This document shows, one piece after another, positions 1 through 8,264 of a DNA stretch of 39,759 nucleotides (position 1 is its first letter; the number at the start of each line of letters is the position of its first letter). This stretch comes from Candidatus Aminicenantota bacterium. GTDB taxonomy: Bacteria; Acidobacteriota; Aminicenantia; S016-38. Position numbers and translations under genes: made by a program. The stretch covers positions 10,556 to 50,314 of the forward strand of contig JALVRF010000023.1 in NCBI GenBank assembly GCA_027025175.1. The letters run 5' to 3'. The notes under the pieces were generated by a model. That model was not told where the DNA came from and made no database searches. It saw only the letters and a list, made by a program, of their open reading frames with translations.

Positions 1-1233
1 CTTCTGGTTCTGACTGAATCCCTGAAAAGGAAAAAACTCCTTTCCAAGGTGGGAGGGGCTCAATATGTGGCCTCTTTAGTGGACGGGGTCCTGGAGGGCC
101 AGGACCTGAATCCCTACATAGATATTGTTCTTGAGGACTACAAAAAGAGAAAGGTCATAGAGGAAATAGAAAGGATAAAGGAAAGGATAGGCACAGACTT
201 AGAGAGCGCGGACCTGATAATCAACGAACTTCAGGAAAAACTTTTTTCCATCTCCGGGGAAAAACCCCGGGGTTTTATCCACATAGAGGAAGCCACCGAT
301 GAGGCCTTAGAATTCGCCGAGGCCGCCAAAAACAGCACAAGTTCCATAACAGGGGTAAGGACCGGGCTCAGCGATTTAGACCATCTAACCACCGGATTCC
401 ACAAGGGTGAACTCATCGTCATAGCGGGAAGACCGGGAACCGGAAAAACCGCCCTTGCACTGACCATAGCCCTAAACGCAGCCACCAGGACCGGAAACAA
501 CCCCGACCCCGTCCCGGTGGCCTTTTTCTCCTTAGAAATGTCAAAACTTCAACTGGGCCTCAGAATGCTGTCCATAAAATCTCAGATTCCCATGGAAAGG
601 ATAAGGAGCGGAAGCATAGACCAGAAAGACATGGAAAAACTGGTTAGAATCCAGGCGGAAATATCACAGTTGCCCATATATGTGGACACCACCCCGGCCC
701 TTACCACGGCTGAACTTCTGGCCAGGGCAAGGAGAATAAAAAAGGAAAAAAATATTGGCCTGGTGATAGTGGATTACCTCCAATTGATGAAGGCACCTGG
801 GGCAAGGGACAACAGGGTTATGGAGGTGAGCCTCATATCCAGCAGTTTAAAGGAACTGGCCAAGAGACTGGAGGTGCCAGTGGTGGCCCTGAGCCAGTTG
901 AACAGGGAACCAGAAAAACGCCATTCCCTTCCCAGGCCCAGGCTTTCAGACCTTCGCGAAAGTGGCACCATAGAACAGGACGCCGATACGGTTCTTCTCC
1001 TTTACCGGGACGAATTTTACGACAATGACCCCACCGAGGCCAACAGGAATATAACCGAGGTCATCGTGGCCAAGCAGAGGAGCGGACCCCAGGGAAAGAC
1101 GGTTCTTCTGCTATTTAAATCCGAATATACCCTTTTTGTGAATCTGGTCGATGAGGCCAAGCACAGGTACTGGGAATACATGGAAAATGTGAGGGAAAGC
1201 AAATTCAGAAGGAAAAGGAAAACCCAGGAATGA
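1..1233 (+). CDS. dnaB: Replicative DNA helicase DnaB (5'-truncated by window edge)
   Basis: Hexameric helicase that unwinds DNA at the replication fork. The frame is open to base 1, so the GTG at 49 in the ORF track is not the start. Codons 1-48 read LLVLTESLKRKKLLSK and continue the N-terminal domain; roughly 40-60 residues are missing by comparison with usual DnaB lengths (about 440-470). Visible landmarks are the Walker A motif AGRPGTGKTA, the FFSLEMS motif, Walker B-type VIVDYLQLM, the SQLNR sensor, and the RLSDLRESGTIEQDAD block followed by the AKQRSGPQG arginine-finger region. The RecA-like C-terminal domain is complete. The gene overlaps alr by 4 nt (ATGA), so the two are probably co-transcribed. 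Identity is secure. Confidence 0.96.
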   Translation, partial: LLVLTESLKRKKLLSKVGGAQYVASLVDGVLEGQDLNPYIDIVLEDYKKRKVIEEIERIKERIGTDLESADLIINELQEKLFSISGEKPRGFIHIEEATDEALEFAEAAKNSTSSITGVRTGLSDLDHLTTGFHKGELIVIAGRPGTGKTALALTIALNAATRTGNNPDPVPVAFFSLEMSKLQLGLRMLSIKSQIPMERIRSGSIDQKDMEKLVRIQAEISQLPIYVDTTPALTTAELLARARRIKKEKNIGLVIVDYLQLMKAPGARDNRVMEVSLISSSLKELAKRLEVPVVALSQLNREPEKRHSLPRPRLSDLRESGTIEQDADTVLLLYRDEFYDNDPTEANRNITEVIVAKQRSGPQGKTVLLLFKSEYTLFVNLVDEAKHRYWEYMENVRESKFRRKRKTQE

Positions 1234-2300
1234 GACCCACCATTGCCCACATTTCCCTGAAGAACCTGAGGGAAAACATAAGAAAACTGAGGGAACACTC
1301 CAGGGCTCCCAATCTCATGGCAGTTATAAAGGCTCAGGCCTACGGTCATGGAGCGCTGAGGGTTGCCGAAGCCAGCGAGGATCTGGTGGATTACTTCGGG
1401 GTGGCCACGGTCAGGGAAGGTATAGAAATCAGAAAAGGGGGGATAGAAAAGCCCATAGCCATTCTGGGAGGATTCTTTCCAGGGGAGGAAGAGGCAATAG
1501 TTCATTACCGACTGGAGCCTGCCCTGTATTCCCCGGAGCAGGTAAGGAGACTTTCCATGCTGGGAAGAAGGCTGGGAAGGCCCATCAAAGCCCACCTCAA
1601 AATAGACACCGGTCTGGGAAGACTGGGATTTTCCTGGAAGGAGCCGGATTTCCCCTGGCTGGACGGGATTGAACTGGTTTCCGCCTTCACCACCCTTGCA
1701 GCGGCGGATAACCAGGGAATACCCACCTCTCAGGAACAGCACCGGAGGATGCTCCATGCTTCAGCAGTCCTTGGACTCAGAGAAAAGGGAATACTCATTT
1801 CCATTGCCAATTCCGCAGGGGTGGTCCTTCATCCGGAACTTCACGAGGACATGGTAAGGCCGGGGATTCTCCTTTACGGGGTTCCCCCTTATCCCCAATC
1901 CTTAAAGGAATTTAAACCTGTAATGAGCCTGAGGACCACCATAATAAACCTGAAGGAGGTTGGGGAGGGCACCCCTCTGGGATACGGAGGAAGTTTTATC
2001 ACCAAAAGAAAGAGCCTTATAGCCACTGTTCCCATGGGATATTACGATGGGGTTCTTCGCTCCCTTTCCAACCGCGGATGGATGTGGGTAAACGGTAAAA
2101 GGGCCCCCATAGTTGGCAAAGTAAGCATGGACCTTACCCTGCTTGATGTCACAGACATAAAGAGGGTAAAACCCGGAGACGAGGTAATTTTCTTCTCTAC
2201 CCAGGAGCAAATCTGGGAAGTGGCAAAGACGGCAGGGACAATTCCCTACGAGGTTCTATGCAGAATCGGGGAAAGGGTTCTCAGAATCTATCATGATTAA
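1230..2300 (+). CDS. alr: Alanine racemase
   Basis: PLP-dependent cytoplasmic enzyme converting L-Ala to D-Ala for peptidoglycan. The protein is 356 aa, a typical length. The PLP lysine is K34 in AVIKAQAYGHG. The usual motif is KADAYGHG or KANAYGHG, so Gln at this position is a mild variant. The second catalytic base is Y252 in PLGYGGSF, and the KVSMD motif is present near the C-terminus. The start ATG overlaps the dnaB stop (ATGA) and the end overlaps mlaE by 8 nt, so the gene sits in a coupled dnaB-alr-mlaEFD run. D-Ala supply fits the wall-synthesis genes elsewhere in the window. Confidence 0.95.
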   Translation: MRPTIAHISLKNLRENIRKLREHSRAPNLMAVIKAQAYGHGALRVAEASEDLVDYFGVATVREGIEIRKGGIEKPIAILGGFFPGEEEAIVHYRLEPALYSPEQVRRLSMLGRRLGRPIKAHLKIDTGLGRLGFSWKEPDFPWLDGIELVSAFTTLAAADNQGIPTSQEQHRRMLHASAVLGLREKGILISIANSAGVVLHPELHEDMVRPGILLYGVPPYPQSLKEFKPVMSLRTTIINLKEVGEGTPLGYGGSFITKRKSLIATVPMGYYDGVLRSLSNRGWMWVNGKRAPIVGKVSMDLTLLDVTDIKRVKPGDEVIFFSTQEQIWEVAKTAGTIPYEVLCRIGERVLRIYHD

Positions 2301-3048
2301 ATCCTTCATAGACGAAGTGGGAACAGTGGTTCTCACCGGCGCAAGGGCAATGGCAAGCCTTTTAAGGGGAGAAGCAGACGGTAAGGAAATTCTCAAACAG
2401 ATGGAGGTCATCGGAATAGAAAGCGTGCCGGTTCTTGCCCTGACCTCGGTTTTCGCAGGAATGGTTCTGGCCCTCAATACTTTCATAGGCTTTTCCAGGT
2501 TTGGAGCAGGCCAGTATACAGGTTCGGTGGTGGGGGTGGCCCTGGCCAAGGAATTAGTTCCTGTTCTTGCCGGGATAGTTATTGCGGGAAGGGTTGGGGC
2601 TGCCATGGCTGCGGAACTGGGAACCATGAAGGTAACCGAGCAGATAGACGCCCTTTACACCCTTAATGCAGAGCCCATTTCATACCTGGTGCTTCCCAGG
2701 CTGGTTGCCTCAACCATCATGCTCCCCGTGCTGGTTCTTCTGGGAATAGGAGTAGCCCATCTCGGGGCATATATTGTGGCTGTGGGCCTCATGGGGGTAA
2801 ACCCCAGACTTTATGATTATTACCTGTTTTTATACATGGAGCCCTGGGACATAGCCACAGGACTCATAAAGGCCACCAGTTTCGGAACGATAATAGCCCT
2901 GGTGGGCTGTCATAAGGGCCTTCAGGCCGAGGGAGGGGCTGAGGGGGTTGGAAAGGCCACCACTTCAGCGGTGGTCCATTCCTCCATAGCCATACTGATA
3001 GTGGATTTCATATGGGGAAAAATACTTCCATGGACTCTGAGATTCTAA
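2293..3048 (+). CDS. mlaE: MlaE-type ABC transporter permease
   Basis: Inner-membrane permease of an MCE-type lipid transporter (MlaE/YrbE family, DUF140), 251 aa as expected. It shows the amphipathic N-terminal helix followed by several hydrophobic segments, with the family signature region ELGTMKVTEQIDAL preceded by IAGRVGAAMAAELG. It is followed immediately by the ATPase and the MCE protein, which is the standard mlaE-F-D order. In E. coli this family moves phospholipid between the inner and outer membranes; the direction here cannot be read from sequence. The start overlaps alr by 8 nt. Confidence 0.93.
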   Translation: MIKSFIDEVGTVVLTGARAMASLLRGEADGKEILKQMEVIGIESVPVLALTSVFAGMVLALNTFIGFSRFGAGQYTGSVVGVALAKELVPVLAGIVIAGRVGAAMAAELGTMKVTEQIDALYTLNAEPISYLVLPRLVASTIMLPVLVLLGIGVAHLGAYIVAVGLMGVNPRLYDYYLFLYMEPWDIATGLIKATSFGTIIALVGCHKGLQAEGGAEGVGKATTSAVVHSSIAILIVDFIWGKILPWTLRF

Positions 3049-3773
3049 TAGAAGTAGAGGACCTGAAGAAATTCTTCGGAGAAAACAGGGTTCTTAACGG
3101 AGTGAATCTGAAGATAAGGGAGGGGGAAATTTACATTGTCCTGGGAAGGAGCGGGGCAGGAAAGAGCGTCCTTCTTAAAAACATTGTGGGGCTAATGAGG
3201 CCCGATGCAGGCCGAATACTCTACAGGGGCAGAGACCTGGCAAAGGCAGGAGACGACGAGTGGAAAAGGGTAAGGAGGGATTTCGCCGTGGTTTTCCAGC
3301 ACTCTGCCCTTTTTGATTCCCTGAACGTGGGGGAAAATGTGGCCTTTGGCCTGAGGAGGATGACCAAATTAGGGGAGGAAGAAATAAGAAAGGCAGTCAG
3401 AGAATCCCTGGCCCTGGTAGGACTCAGTGGTATCGAAAACCTCAGGGTTTCCCAGTTGAGCGGGGGCATGAGGAAGAGGGTGGCCATAGCCAGGGCCATT
3501 GCAGTCAGGCCCAGGGTAATATTCTACGATGAACCCACCACAGGGCTTGATCCCATAATGTCTGCAAACATTGAACAGTTAATTCTAAGGATGAACAGGA
3601 AACTGGGCTCAACCACCTTCATAATAACCCACGACCTCAAACTGGCCTTCAGCGTGGGCAATACCCTCTCCATGCTGCATGATGGTAAAATTATTTTAGA
3701 GGCCGGGGTGGAAGAATTCAGAGAGTCCACCCATCCCGTGGTCAGAAAATTCGTGGAGGGAATACCCGATTGA
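3012..3773 (+). CDS. mlaF: MlaF-type ABC transporter ATP-binding protein
   Basis: Cytoplasmic ATPase of the MCE lipid transporter, 253 aa. Motifs seen are Walker A GRSGAGKSVL, Q-loop VFQHSALFDS, signature LSGGMRKRVAIARA, Walker B VIFYDEPTTGLDP and the H-loop IITHDL. The LSGGM form of the signature and the FQHSALFDSL Q-loop are typical of MlaF/Ttg2A. The overlap with mlaE is 37 nt if ATG 3012 is used. An in-frame ATG at 3030, preceded by GGGGA, would cut the overlap to 19 nt and is equally plausible. The stop overlaps the TTG start of mlaD (TTGA). Confidence 0.94.
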   Translation: MGKNTSMDSEILIEVEDLKKFFGENRVLNGVNLKIREGEIYIVLGRSGAGKSVLLKNIVGLMRPDAGRILYRGRDLAKAGDDEWKRVRRDFAVVFQHSALFDSLNVGENVAFGLRRMTKLGEEEIRKAVRESLALVGLSGIENLRVSQLSGGMRKRVAIARAIAVRPRVIFYDEPTTGLDPIMSANIEQLILRMNRKLGSTTFIITHDLKLAFSVGNTLSMLHDGKIILEAGVEEFRESTHPVVRKFVEGIPD

Positions 3774-5023
3774 AAACGGAAACCAAGATAGGCCTTTTGC
3801 TCCTGGCAGCCTTAGGGGTGCTTTTATATTTCCTGGTAAAAATGGGGAATTTATCCTCCCTTTTTGAACCCAGGGGATACGAAATCACCGCCTACTTCCA
3901 GAGCATAGCCGGACTGGAAGAGAGGGCGCCGGTTCGCCTTGCCGGGGTAAAAATAGGTTATGTGGAGAAAATAAAACTTGACCGGGGAAAGGCTCTGGTG
4001 GTCATGAAAATTTACCAGTCCTATAAAATAAGGAAGGGTTCCAGGGCTGCGGTCACTTCCATGGGAATAATGGGGGAGAAGTACATAGAGATTTTTCCAG
4101 GTGAAGGATCGGATTTTTTGAAGCCCGGTGAGAGAATAGAGGGAATACCACCCCTTTCCATAGACCAACTGGGAGCCATGTTCTATTCCATAGCCCAGGA
4201 TGTGAAGAAAATGAGCAGAACCTTCAGCGAGGTTATAGGTGGGGAGAAGGGAAGAGCCAGTCTCAACACCATTCTCCAGAACCTGGACAGAATAACCACG
4301 GAACTGGATAGAATGCTCAGGCTCAACCAGGGAAACATAACCGCAGCCTCCAGGGAACTGATAGATGCCCTGAAGGAAATGAAACAGGCCGTCATAGAAT
4401 TTTCCTCAGCATCCAGACAGGTGGCCTCACTTTCTTCCTCCCTCAATTCCAGGACGGAAAAATTTGACCTGGCCCTGGATCAGATGACCAAGGCAGCCCG
4501 GAGAATTTCAGACCTTGCCAGAAAGATTGAAGGAGAACTGGAGGTAATTGACAGGGGCTCATTGGGCCAGACCTTAAGGGACAGGAAAATTTACGAAAAA
4601 ACCAGGGAAATCCTGGATGGAACTTCAGAGGTAGTAGACAAAATAAACAATAAAATCTCCCTATCCCTATCACCCTACCTTTTTTACTCCTCTGAGGGAA
4701 CGGGAAAGGCCGGGATAAAGATTATCCACGGAAATTCCTGGCTCTCAGCCGGGGTGGTTAATAACGGGGAGGAAACTTCCTATGACCTTCTTTTCGGACG
4801 AACCCTTGGCCCCCTTTCACTTTCAGCAGGAATGATTGAGGGAGGCTTCGGCCTGCGGGGAATCCTCCGTTCCGGGAAGGGAGTTTTCCTGGGGGCAGAG
4901 GCGTTCAGGCCCAATACCTGGAACTACCGCCTGCTCTTCGGTCTGGAGAAAAAGGGTCTTCTTTTCTTCGGTGGTTACGGAAGCCGAAAATCCCTCATTT
5001 TCGGCATAGCCTACGGCTATTAA
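3770..5023 (+). CDS. mlaD: MlaD-like MCE-domain protein with barrel-like C-terminal extension
   Basis: Periplasmic substrate-binding component of the MCE transporter. TTG start overlaps the mlaF stop. There is an N-terminal membrane anchor (about residues 7-24), one MCE domain (about 37-115, containing APVRLAGVKIG), and a helical/coiled-coil stretch (about 130-285) rich in regularly spaced hydrophobics. The last ~115 residues differ from ordinary MlaD: they alternate polar and aromatic/hydrophobic residues with Gly turns (for example YRLLFGLEKKGLLFFGGYGS) and end in IAYGY, which resembles outer-membrane beta-strands with a terminal aromatic. At 417 aa it is far longer than E. coli MlaD (about 180 aa). 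Transporter role is secure; the nature of the C-terminus is inferred from pattern only. Confidence 0.9.
   Translation: MKTETKIGLLLLAALGVLLYFLVKMGNLSSLFEPRGYEITAYFQSIAGLEERAPVRLAGVKIGYVEKIKLDRGKALVVMKIYQSYKIRKGSRAAVTSMGIMGEKYIEIFPGEGSDFLKPGERIEGIPPLSIDQLGAMFYSIAQDVKKMSRTFSEVIGGEKGRASLNTILQNLDRITTELDRMLRLNQGNITAASRELIDALKEMKQAVIEFSSASRQVASLSSSLNSRTEKFDLALDQMTKAARRISDLARKIEGELEVIDRGSLGQTLRDRKIYEKTREILDGTSEVVDKINNKISLSLSPYLFYSSEGTGKAGIKIIHGNSWLSAGVVNNGEETSYDLLFGRTLGPLSLSAGMIEGGFGLRGILRSGKGVFLGAEAFRPNTWNYRLLFGLEKKGLLFFGGYGSRKSLIFGIAYGY
4983..5020. terminator. Tandem perfect hairpins at a convergent gene junction
   Basis: Two adjacent inverted repeats lie in the last codons of mlaD. The first is GCCGAAAA-tccctca-TTTTCGGC (8-bp perfect stem, 4983-5005). 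The second is ATAGCC-tac-GGCTAT (6-bp perfect stem, 5006-5020). mlaD and the opposing outer-membrane gene end only 2 nt apart, so a shared bidirectional terminator would have to be inside coding sequence. Neither side has a clear T-tract, so intrinsic termination is unproven. Confidence 0.45.
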
Positions 5024-5025
5024 AC

Positions 5026-6777
5026 TCAGCGCAGGAAAAATCCCAGAAACAGCCTCCAGCGGGGAAGACGAATAAGCCAGGTATCCTCACCGTTTATCTC
5101 CGCCTTCCAGAGGTGCTCCCTCAGGGAAAAACCCTCCCCCTGGAATATCACCCCTCCCCAGGAAAACTCCTTGGTAAGTCTGAATCCTCCCACCACATTC
5201 CATTCCCCGGCCAATGCTCCCACGGAAACATACTCCTTCCCCTGGGAAAGGCCCGAAATAAGAAGAAATCTACTCGTGCTGAAATTCCTGAAAATCAGGG
5301 AGAAAACCGAAACCTCCACATTGCCCACCCTTCCCCTGACTCCCAAAAATCCGCTCAAACCGTTGATGGAAGGGAGTTCTCCCTCAAGGGCAGAATTTTT
5401 CTCTGGCGACCAGTTGCCGTCCTTCAGGAATGAGGAGGAATACAGGAAGAATTCTCCAGGCTTTAACGAAAGGGGAAGGAAAGGATAGGTTCCCTTGGTG
5501 TAAAAATAGGATGCTCTGAGAAGAAATTTAAAATTACCCCACTTTAAAAGGGCACCAGCATAGGCTGTGGCCATCTGCCTCCACAGGGAGGAAAAATTGC
5601 TGTATTCCAGGGAATTAAGACCCTGACAGTTCCACACCGTGTATTCTTGCCCGTTGAATGTTGCAGTTAAGGAAGTCTGTTTATCACAGATTCCCTTATC
5701 CTCCGCAAGTCTCCAGTCCATCACGAAATAGGCACCGGCGAAAAGGCCCCGGGGGTTTCCTGCCAATAGTCCTATTTTCAACCTGGGAAAAGGGCGAGGA
5801 ATACCGTTCCAGACCGGAGGTTCAATGTTCCCGTCCCTGCTCCAATCCTCCCCATCCCATGTATAAAGAAAAGTTTCCCCACCGCCCCTTGCCAGACCCC
5901 TCAGGTATTCCACTGGAGGGACGACGCCACTGAAGGAGAAAAAGGCGGAAATACTCTTTCTTAAAGAAAAATTCACCTCAGGGAAAACCCAGGGTTTCCC
6001 TTCAAGAATTCCACCCCGGGTTCCCAGAAAAACATCAAAATCACCCCTTCTTCTTACCCCGAGCCTCACCTGAAGGGACCAGGGGAAATAATGGGAATTC
6101 CCAGTTTCTATTTTCAAAAATGGTTCGTCTCCCAGGTAAAATTCCCTTACTCTGCCGTCTTCCCTTCCATAGAAAACCTCGCCCCTGCCTCCTGCCTCCC
6201 ATTCCCACTGGCCTATTAAACTTCCCTCCTTCTCGCCCCAGAGGACCCATTTCACTCCGAAAAACCCGCCGGTTCCCTCTGCCCTGAACCACTGTAAAAA
6301 TCCCCCCCACTTTTCCCCTGAAACCGAAAGGGTGAACCAGTCCTCCCATCTTCCGGTAAAATCCCCCTTTCTTCTCCCCACATCCCAGAAAATCAGTCTC
6401 TTATTCTCCCTGAAACCCATAATCCTGATCTTCCTTCCCCCTTCAAGGGAAAGGGTTCTGAACAAAATCCCATTCCTGTCCCCCATCCATCTTATGGCGA
6501 GGTCCCCGCGGCTTCCTATTAAAACTTCCTTCCTTTCCCTGGTGAGGTTCCAGTAATTTCCCTGAACATCCCTTCTATAGGGAGACGGGAAAAACAGCGG
6601 ATTTATGTGAAAAAGAGGATAGGGAACCCATCGGCCGTTAATGTAAAATCCCCCCTGAGCGGTCTCAGGGTAAAAAAGCAAAGGACTGGTTTCCGCAAAG
6701 GGATAGCGAAAAACAAAGTCAAGGGTTCCGGCTCCCACATAAAAACTGAGAAGAAGGGATAGAAATTTTAGGCCCAT
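5026..6777 (-). CDS. Predicted outer-membrane beta-barrel protein, Trp/aromatic-rich, unknown function
   Basis: I do not recognise a family. The 583-aa product begins with a short hydrophobic signal-like segment (MGLKFLSLLLSFYVGAGTL). It continues with many short alternating hydrophobic/polar stretches separated by Gly, charged and Asn-rich turns, with very high Trp, Phe and Tyr content. The C-terminus (RWRLFLGFFLR) is strand-like, although the last residue is Arg rather than an aromatic. No TonB box or plug domain is evident. Its start overlaps the end of comM by 10 nt, so it is the last gene of the GTPase-transglycosylase-comM operon. It converges on mlaD with 2 nt between the stops. An outer-membrane barrel is the best inference; the substrate is unknown. 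Confidence 0.75.
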   Translation of the reverse strand: MGLKFLSLLLSFYVGAGTLDFVFRYPFAETSPLLFYPETAQGGFYINGRWVPYPLFHINPLFFPSPYRRDVQGNYWNLTRERKEVLIGSRGDLAIRWMGDRNGILFRTLSLEGGRKIRIMGFRENKRLIFWDVGRRKGDFTGRWEDWFTLSVSGEKWGGFLQWFRAEGTGGFFGVKWVLWGEKEGSLIGQWEWEAGGRGEVFYGREDGRVREFYLGDEPFLKIETGNSHYFPWSLQVRLGVRRRGDFDVFLGTRGGILEGKPWVFPEVNFSLRKSISAFFSFSGVVPPVEYLRGLARGGGETFLYTWDGEDWSRDGNIEPPVWNGIPRPFPRLKIGLLAGNPRGLFAGAYFVMDWRLAEDKGICDKQTSLTATFNGQEYTVWNCQGLNSLEYSNFSSLWRQMATAYAGALLKWGNFKFLLRASYFYTKGTYPFLPLSLKPGEFFLYSSSFLKDGNWSPEKNSALEGELPSINGLSGFLGVRGRVGNVEVSVFSLIFRNFSTSRFLLISGLSQGKEYVSVGALAGEWNVVGGFRLTKEFSWGGVIFQGEGFSLREHLWKAEINGEDTWLIRLPRWRLFLGFFLR

Positions 6778-8264
6778 ATTACCCTCTCTATTCTTCTATA
6801 GTTTACCGCTTCCATAAGATGGGAGGTGGAGATTTCCTCCTTCCCTTCCAGGTCAGCGATGGTCCTTGCCAATTTGAGGGTCCTGGTAAGGGAGCGGGCG
6901 GAAAAACCCAGCATTTCTCCGGCACTTTTCAAAAATTCTTCGCCTTCAGGGGAAATCCTGCAGTACTTCTTTATTTCCTTTGGCCCCATCCTGGAGTTAA
7001 GCATACCCTCCCTGCCAAACCTTTCTCGCTGAATTTCCCTGGCCCGGATCACCCTCTCCCTCATGGGCGCTGATTCTCCGGGAAAATTTCCCTTCCTCAG
7101 AAGATCCTTTATCTCCACCCTGGGAACTTCAATCCACATGTCAATCCTGTCCACTAAGGGCTTTGATATTTTGGAATAATACTTCTTCCTTTCCGCAGGG
7201 CTGCACTCGTAATTTTCAATTCCACCATACCTGTCCTCGCACCGGTTCATGGCCGCCACCAGCATAAAATCCGCGGGAAACTCCACAGTATATCCTGCCC
7301 TGGTTATTGTTACCCTGCCTTCCTCCAGGGGTTGACGGAGTCCTTCCAGGGCCTGTTTCTGGAATTCGGTAAACTCGTCCATAAAAAGAACCCCCCTGTG
7401 GGCCAGGGAAATTTCCCCTGGCCTGGGATACCGCCCACCTCCTATGAGCCCCACTGGAGATATGTTATGGTGGGGAGCCCGGAAAGGTCTTGTGGTTATG
7501 TAATTTTTCTTTACAAGCCCCGCTACGCTGTAAATCTTGGTAACTTCCTCTATTTCCCTCCTATTCATGGGAGGGAAAATGGTGGGAAGCCTCCGGGAGA
7601 GCATGGTCTTTCCTGCCCCTGGAGGACCCACCATGGCCATGTTATGCCCTCCGGCCACGGCTATTTCCATGGCCCTCTTGGCCAGTCGCTGTCCCACCAC
7701 TTCCCCGAAGTCCACCTGGTAATCCTGCACCATCTCCCTTTCTTCCTCCTGAGCCCTTTCAAAATCCCCACCCTGAAGATAAAGGATGATGTCCTGAACC
7801 CTGTTGACCTTATATACGGAAATTCCCCTGATCAGGGCCGCCTCCTCAGCATTTGCTTCTGGAAGAACAATTCCATCCAGACCGGCCCTTCGGGCTATAT
7901 CCGCCATGGGAAGGGCTCCCCTTATGGGTTTTATTTCGCCGAAAAGGCCCACTTCCCCGGCAAAGAGGAGTTTTTCTCTGAAGGGCTTTCCCAGGAAACG
8001 GGAGAGAAGGACGGATATTATGGGCAGGTCAAACCAGGCGCCTTCCTTTCGCAGGTCCGCCGGAGATAGACTAACGGTTATCCTCCGGGCCGGAAGAGGA
8101 TGGCCTATGTTCTTCAGGGCTGCCCTGATTCTCTCACTGCTTTCCTTAATGGAGGTATCAGCAAGGCCTATTATTTTGAAATCCGGAAGTCCCCCTGAAA
8201 GGTCAGCCTCCACCTCCACCAGAAACCCGTCAATTCCCATAAGGGAGGCTGCATAAACCTTCAT
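6768..8264 (-). CDS. comM: ComM/YifB family AAA+ ATPase (Mg-chelatase-like)
   Basis: AAA+ helicase family; characterised ComM promotes branch migration during integration of transforming DNA. The product is 498 aa from the ATG at 8264, which overlaps the upstream stop as ATGA. The ORF-track start at 8321 lies inside the upstream gene and adds non-conserved residues. Order seen: the N-terminal ChlI-like fold beginning MKVYAASLMGIDGF, with LPDFKIIGLADTSIKES and the SLSPADLRKEG motif; Walker A GPPGAGKTML; Walker B GVLFMDEFTEF; sensor VAAMNRC; and a C-terminal helical lid with FSARSLTRTLKLART. The gene is coupled to a LysM transglycosylase upstream and an outer-membrane-like protein downstream. 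Family assignment is firm; a role in transformation here is inferred. Confidence 0.93.
   Translation of the reverse strand: MKVYAASLMGIDGFLVEVEADLSGGLPDFKIIGLADTSIKESSERIRAALKNIGHPLPARRITVSLSPADLRKEGAWFDLPIISVLLSRFLGKPFREKLLFAGEVGLFGEIKPIRGALPMADIARRAGLDGIVLPEANAEEAALIRGISVYKVNRVQDIILYLQGGDFERAQEEEREMVQDYQVDFGEVVGQRLAKRAMEIAVAGGHNMAMVGPPGAGKTMLSRRLPTIFPPMNRREIEEVTKIYSVAGLVKKNYITTRPFRAPHHNISPVGLIGGGRYPRPGEISLAHRGVLFMDEFTEFQKQALEGLRQPLEEGRVTITRAGYTVEFPADFMLVAAMNRCEDRYGGIENYECSPAERKKYYSKISKPLVDRIDMWIEVPRVEIKDLLRKGNFPGESAPMRERVIRAREIQRERFGREGMLNSRMGPKEIKKYCRISPEGEEFLKSAGEMLGFSARSLTRTLKLARTIADLEGKEEISTSHLMEAVNYRRIERVIWA

Noticed and set aside
1017-1757. 246-aa minus ORF across dnaB and alr
   Set aside because: Spans the junction of two secure genes on the other strand; no SD or promoter.
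7332-8069. 245-aa plus-strand ORF opposite comM
   Set aside because: Shadow ORF caused by low stop density opposite a purine-rich gene; Pro/Gly/His-rich translation with no recognisable pattern.
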